Source: Oscillospiraceae bacterium | GTDB taxonomy: Bacteria > Bacillota > Clostridia > UMGS1810 | DNA: 18,810 bases | Direction: 5' to 3' | Assembly: GCA_022769845.1 (NCBI GenBank) | Contig: JALEIO010000223.1 | Location: forward strand, 1-18,810 | Shown here: piece after piece, positions 16,224 to 18,810 of the stretch | Numbering within the stretch: position 1 is the first letter of the stretch | Layout: each line of letters opens with the position of its first letter | Made by a program: the position numbers and the translations under genes | The notes under the pieces: generated by a model | The model's input: only the letters and a program-made list of their open reading frames with translations | What the model was told of the DNA's origin: nothing | The model's database searches: none

Positions 16224-16954
16224 TGGGAAAAAATATTATAGGAAAAGTAAATTCATTTCAATCCTTCGGTACGCTTGACGGGCCGGGAGTGCGGTTTGTT
16301 GTTTTTATGCAGGGCTGCCCTCTTCGCTGCGCTTGCTGTCACAATCCCGAAACTTGGGATTTAAACGGCGGAAAAGAAATTTCGGCGGATGAAGTTTTAA
16401 AGAAAATTTTACAATATAAAGAGTATTTTTCATCGGGCGGAGGTGTCACTTTATCGGGCGGCGAACCGCTTATGCAAGCCTTATTTGCAGCCGAGCTTTT
16501 TAAGCTCTGCAAAAAAGAAGGCATAAATACCTGCCTCGACACAAGCGGCTGTATTTTAAATTCTGATGTAAAAGACGTCCTTGAATATACCGATTACTGC
16601 CTGCTTGATATTAAATACACCGATGACGAAAAATACCGAAATTATGTTGGATGCACGCTTTCATCTCCCCTAACCTTTCTTGATTATCTTAATAAAAGAA
16701 ATATTCCCACAAGGTTAAGACAGGTTATAATAAAGGGGCTTAACGACGATGGCGAAAATATTAAAAACATAGCTGAAATTGCAAAAACGCACAGTTGTGT
16801 AAAAGAAATTGAGTTTTTGCCTTTTAAAAAGCTATGTATTGAAAAGTATAAAAAATTAAATCTTGATTTTCGTCTTGCAAACTATCCCGAAACGTCAAAT
16901 GAGGATATTGAAAAATTAAACAAATTGCTCAAAAAATTTGGTGTTGAATGGTGA
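16223..16954 (+). CDS. pflA: Pyruvate formate-lyase activating enzyme (radical SAM)
   Basis: The 243-residue radical SAM enzyme installs the glycyl radical on PflB. The [4Fe-4S] motif C-x3-C-x2-C is at Cys32, Cys36 and Cys39 (GCPLRCACCHNPETW), with an extra cysteine at 38. The N-terminal IGKVNSFQSFGTLDGPGVRFVVFMQ matches the PflA start, and GGGVTLSGGEPLMQ supplies the SAM-contacting GGE motif. There is no extra ferredoxin insert, as expected for an activase of true PFL rather than of other glycyl-radical enzymes. The start shares one base with the pflB stop, and GAGGA inside the end of pflB is the ribosome site. No separate terminator directly follows; the nearest is at 17057. Confidence 0.96.
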   Translation: MGKNIIGKVNSFQSFGTLDGPGVRFVVFMQGCPLRCACCHNPETWDLNGGKEISADEVLKKILQYKEYFSSGGGVTLSGGEPLMQALFAAELFKLCKKEGINTCLDTSGCILNSDVKDVLEYTDYCLLDIKYTDDEKYRNYVGCTLSSPLTFLDYLNKRNIPTRLRQVIIKGLNDDGENIKNIAEIAKTHSCVKEIEFLPFKKLCIEKYKKLNLDFRLANYPETSNEDIEKLNKLLKKFGVEW

Positions 16955-17011
16955 AATTTGAAGAATGTTACATAAAAAAAGGAATAAATGAACATTTTTT
17001 TAAAAAAAGTA

Positions 17012-17040
17012 TTGACAGTCAAAAATCAAAGTGATATAAT
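17012..17040 (+). promoter_or_regulatory. Consensus promoter upstream of the Amt-PII gene
   Basis: TTGACA (17012-17017) and TATAAT (17035-17040) are perfect and 17 bases apart. GTGA/TCAC flanks the -10 box (17031-17044), a small dyad that could be an operator. Transcription would start near 17047. Confidence 0.85.
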
Positions 17041-17056
17041 TCACCTATAAGTTAGC

Positions 17057-17094
17057 AAAGGCGCTACGGATATAAAGTCCGTAGCGCCTTTTTT
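17057..17094 (+). terminator. Strong intrinsic terminator in the Amt-PII leader
   Basis: AAAGGCGCTACGGA (17057-17070), loop TATAAAG, TCCGTAGCGCCTTT (17078-17091) form a perfect 14-bp stem running into TTT, A, TTTT. It starts only about 10 bases after the predicted transcription start and about 90 bases before the Amt start. It could also end the pflBA transcript. As an amt leader element it would have to be overcome by read-through or antitermination. Confidence 0.85.
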
Positions 17095-17185
17095 ATTTTG
17101 GTAAAGGTCGCTCCTTTATCGTAAAAGCCTCGAGGATAAAAAACTATATTCAGCCGTAACACGGCAGTAAGGGGAGGTCATTTAC
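17095..17185 (+). promoter_or_regulatory. Amt-PII leader downstream of the terminator, with two small hairpins
   Basis: TAAAGG-TCGCT-CCTTTA (17102-17118) and GCCGT-AAC-ACGGC (17153-17165) are potential stem-loops. AAAGGTCGCT (17103-17112) can also pair with AGCGCCTTT (17083-17091), the 3' arm of the terminator, with one bulge. The ribosome site AAGGGGAGG lies 8 bases before ATG. No second convincing promoter and no sigma-54 site are visible in this stretch. Confidence 0.4.
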
Positions 17186-18810
17186 ATGACAAGCGCAATA
17201 GAAGAATTTGTAACAAGCAACATTTTCGGCGTCTGGTTTCTTATAGGAGCAGCGTTGGTATTTTGGATGCAGGCAGGATTTGCAATGGTTGAAACAGGAT
17301 TTACCAGAGCAAAAAATGCCGGCAACATCATTATGAAAAACCTTATGGATTTTTGTATCGGCACAGTGGTATTCATCATAATCGGCTTCAGCTTTTTGCT
17401 TGGTGAAGACATTGTAGGTTTAATCGGTAAACCCGGTTTTGACATTTTTACAGCATATCAGGATTTTGACTGGTCAAACTTTGTATTCAACCTTGTTTTC
17501 TGCGCAACCACAGCTACAATTGTTTCCGGTGCAATGGCAGAAAGAACAAAATTCCTTTCATACTGTATTTATTCGGCAGTAATTTCCGCTTTAATCTATC
17601 CTGTTGAAGCTCACTGGATTTGGGGCGGCGGCTGGCTTGCACAAATCGGTTTCCACGATTTCGCAGGTTCGTGCGCAATACATATGGTTGGCGGTATTTC
17701 AGCTTTAATCGGCGCAAAAATTCTCGGACCCAGAATCGGCAAATTTACAAAAGATAAAAAAGGCAAGGTTGTTAAGGTTAACGCTTTTCCCGGTCACAAC
17801 CTTACAATAGGTGCACTCGGCGTATTCATTCTTTGGCTCGGCTGGTACGGCTTCAACGGTGCGGCTGCTACAAGCATTGAACAGTTAGGCTCAATTTTTG
17901 TAACAACAACAATAGCTCCGGCAGTGGCAACAGTTGCATGTATGATTTTCACTTGGATAAAATACGGCAAGCCTGATGTTTCAATGTGTCTTAACGCATC
18001 TTTGGCAGGACTTGTTGCAATAACCGCCGGCTGTGACGTTACCGATGCTTTAGGTTCTATCATAATCGGTGCGGTTGCAGGTGTACTCGTTGTATTCGGT
18101 GTATGGTTATTAGATTACAAACTCCATGTTGACGACCCTGTTGGCGCAGTTGCAGTTCACTGCTTAAACGGTATATGGGGAACAATCGCAGTTGGTCTTT
18201 TTGCAACTCCTACCGCTCCGTCTTCTACTCTTACCGGTCTTTTCTACGGCGGCGGATTTGGTCTTCTCGGATTGCAGCTTTTAGGCGTTTTGTCAGTAGC
18301 GGCTTTTGCGGCGGTTACTATTACAATTACCTTCTATATAATTAAAGCTACCGTTGGCTTAAGAGTTTCTGAAGAAGAAGAAATCACAGGTCTTGATGCA
18401 ACAGAGCATGGTCTTCCGAGTGCATATGCAGACTTTATGCCTGCAATCGACAGCTACAGTGCAGACATTGATATTCCTGTTACAGGAAACACAAGCGTTG
18501 ATGACGCTGTTCCTGTTGTTCTTAAGAGTGACAGTGATACAAAAGCTATCGGCAGCGATGTTAAAATGACAAAAATTGAAATCCTTATGAAGCAGGAAAA
18601 ATTTGAAAAACTCAAAGCAGCAATGATGAATATTGGTATTACAGGTATGACGGTAACACACGTTCTCGGCTGCGGAGTTCAAAAAGGAAAACCCGAGTAT
18701 TACAGAGGTGTTATAAACGAAGCTACACTTCTTCCGAAAGTTCAAGTTGAAATCGTTGTATGTAAGGTTCCTGTAAAAACAGTTATTGAAACTGCTAAAA
18801 AAGTTCTTTA
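17186..18810 (+). CDS. amt: Ammonium transporter fused to a C-terminal PII (GlnB/GlnK-like) domain, open at window end
   Basis: 541 complete codons are in the window with no stop. Residues 1 to about 400 are a full Amt channel: WIWGGGWLAQ (E. coli Trp148 region), HDFAGSCAIHMVGG with the Asp and first pore His eight residues apart, and DDPVGAVAVHCLNGIWGT with the second pore His. The Amt cytoplasmic tail GLRVSEEEEITGLDATEHG follows. A ~40-residue acidic/Ser linker then leads at about residue 461 to a PII domain: MTKIEILMKQEKF, NIGITGMTVTHVLGCGVQKG, YYRGVINEATLLPKVQVEIVV. The PII positions for Gln39 and Lys58 (E. coli numbering) are kept, but Tyr51 is Asn, so control by uridylylation is unlikely. 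In other bacteria a separate PII plugs the Amt trimer; here it is tethered. PII positions past about 80, including the C-terminal loop, are off-window. Confidence 0.93.
   Translation, partial: MTSAIEEFVTSNIFGVWFLIGAALVFWMQAGFAMVETGFTRAKNAGNIIMKNLMDFCIGTVVFIIIGFSFLLGEDIVGLIGKPGFDIFTAYQDFDWSNFVFNLVFCATTATIVSGAMAERTKFLSYCIYSAVISALIYPVEAHWIWGGGWLAQIGFHDFAGSCAIHMVGGISALIGAKILGPRIGKFTKDKKGKVVKVNAFPGHNLTIGALGVFILWLGWYGFNGAAATSIEQLGSIFVTTTIAPAVATVACMIFTWIKYGKPDVSMCLNASLAGLVAITAGCDVTDALGSIIIGAVAGVLVVFGVWLLDYKLHVDDPVGAVAVHCLNGIWGTIAVGLFATPTAPSSTLTGLFYGGGFGLLGLQLLGVLSVAAFAAVTITITFYIIKATVGLRVSEEEEITGLDATEHGLPSAYADFMPAIDSYSADIDIPVTGNTSVDDAVPVVLKSDSDTKAIGSDVKMTKIEILMKQEKFEKLKAAMMNIGITGMTVTHVLGCGVQKGKPEYYRGVINEATLLPKVQVEIVVCKVPVKTVIETAKKVL

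Noticed and set aside
17041..17118. ANTAR-type dual-hairpin antitermination site for amt.
   Set aside because: The first hairpin is missing and the terminator stem has a 7-base loop. No alternative stem upstream can exclude the terminator.
1..18810. CRISPR array, toxin-antitoxin, defence or prophage genes.
   Set aside because: No regularly spaced repeats and no small gene pairs or characteristic domains were seen on either strand.

Overview
The window looks like a chromosomal segment from an anaerobic, fermentative, low-G+C Firmicute, most likely a member of the Clostridia and plausibly gut-associated. The evidence is AT-rich DNA, strong GGAGG-type ribosome binding sites, consensus sigma-A promoters, an SLH-anchored surface protein, a UPF0182 membrane protein, a pyrophosphate-type phosphofructokinase and a pyruvate formate-lyase with its activase. 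I see no transposase, phage gene, CRISPR array or other mobile-element gene.

Left part (1-8436, all minus strand). A penicillin-binding protein 1A-type gene, an AraC-type regulator and a large GH106-like glycoside hydrolase form a tight head-to-tail run (8436 down to 2130). The gap before the hydrolase holds a long hairpin that covers the hydrolase's ribosome binding site. A terminator at 2090-2117 separates this run from the next transcription unit. That unit is a phosphate-binding (PstS-like) protein carrying three SLH domains, followed 11 bases later by the start of a YitT-type membrane protein that is cut by the window edge.

Middle (8437-11936). A tRNA-Gln(CUG) gene has a perfect promoter and is followed by a hairpin terminator. 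That terminator lies within a 54-bp sequence repeated exactly about 200 bp further on. A UPF0182 membrane protein (minus strand) comes next and has its own promoter and terminator.

Right part (11937-18810, plus strand). A small membrane-anchored protein with a BofC-like C-terminal domain is followed by a pyrophosphate-type 6-phosphofructokinase, whose -35 box contains the previous stop codon. A ~250-base gene-free stretch with several potential RNA hairpins ends in a strong terminator. Then come pflB and pflA (overlapping by one base), which together with the phosphofructokinase outline glycolysis and mixed-acid fermentation. The last gene, open at the window edge, is an ammonium transporter fused to a C-terminal PII signalling domain. 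It sits behind a perfect promoter that is followed within about 10 bases by a 14-bp perfect terminator hairpin, a layout that suggests regulated read-through.

The items most worth a second look are the Amt-PII fusion with its promoter-terminator leader, the occluding hairpin in front of the glycoside hydrolase, the SLH-anchored PstS, and the structured intergenic region before pflB.
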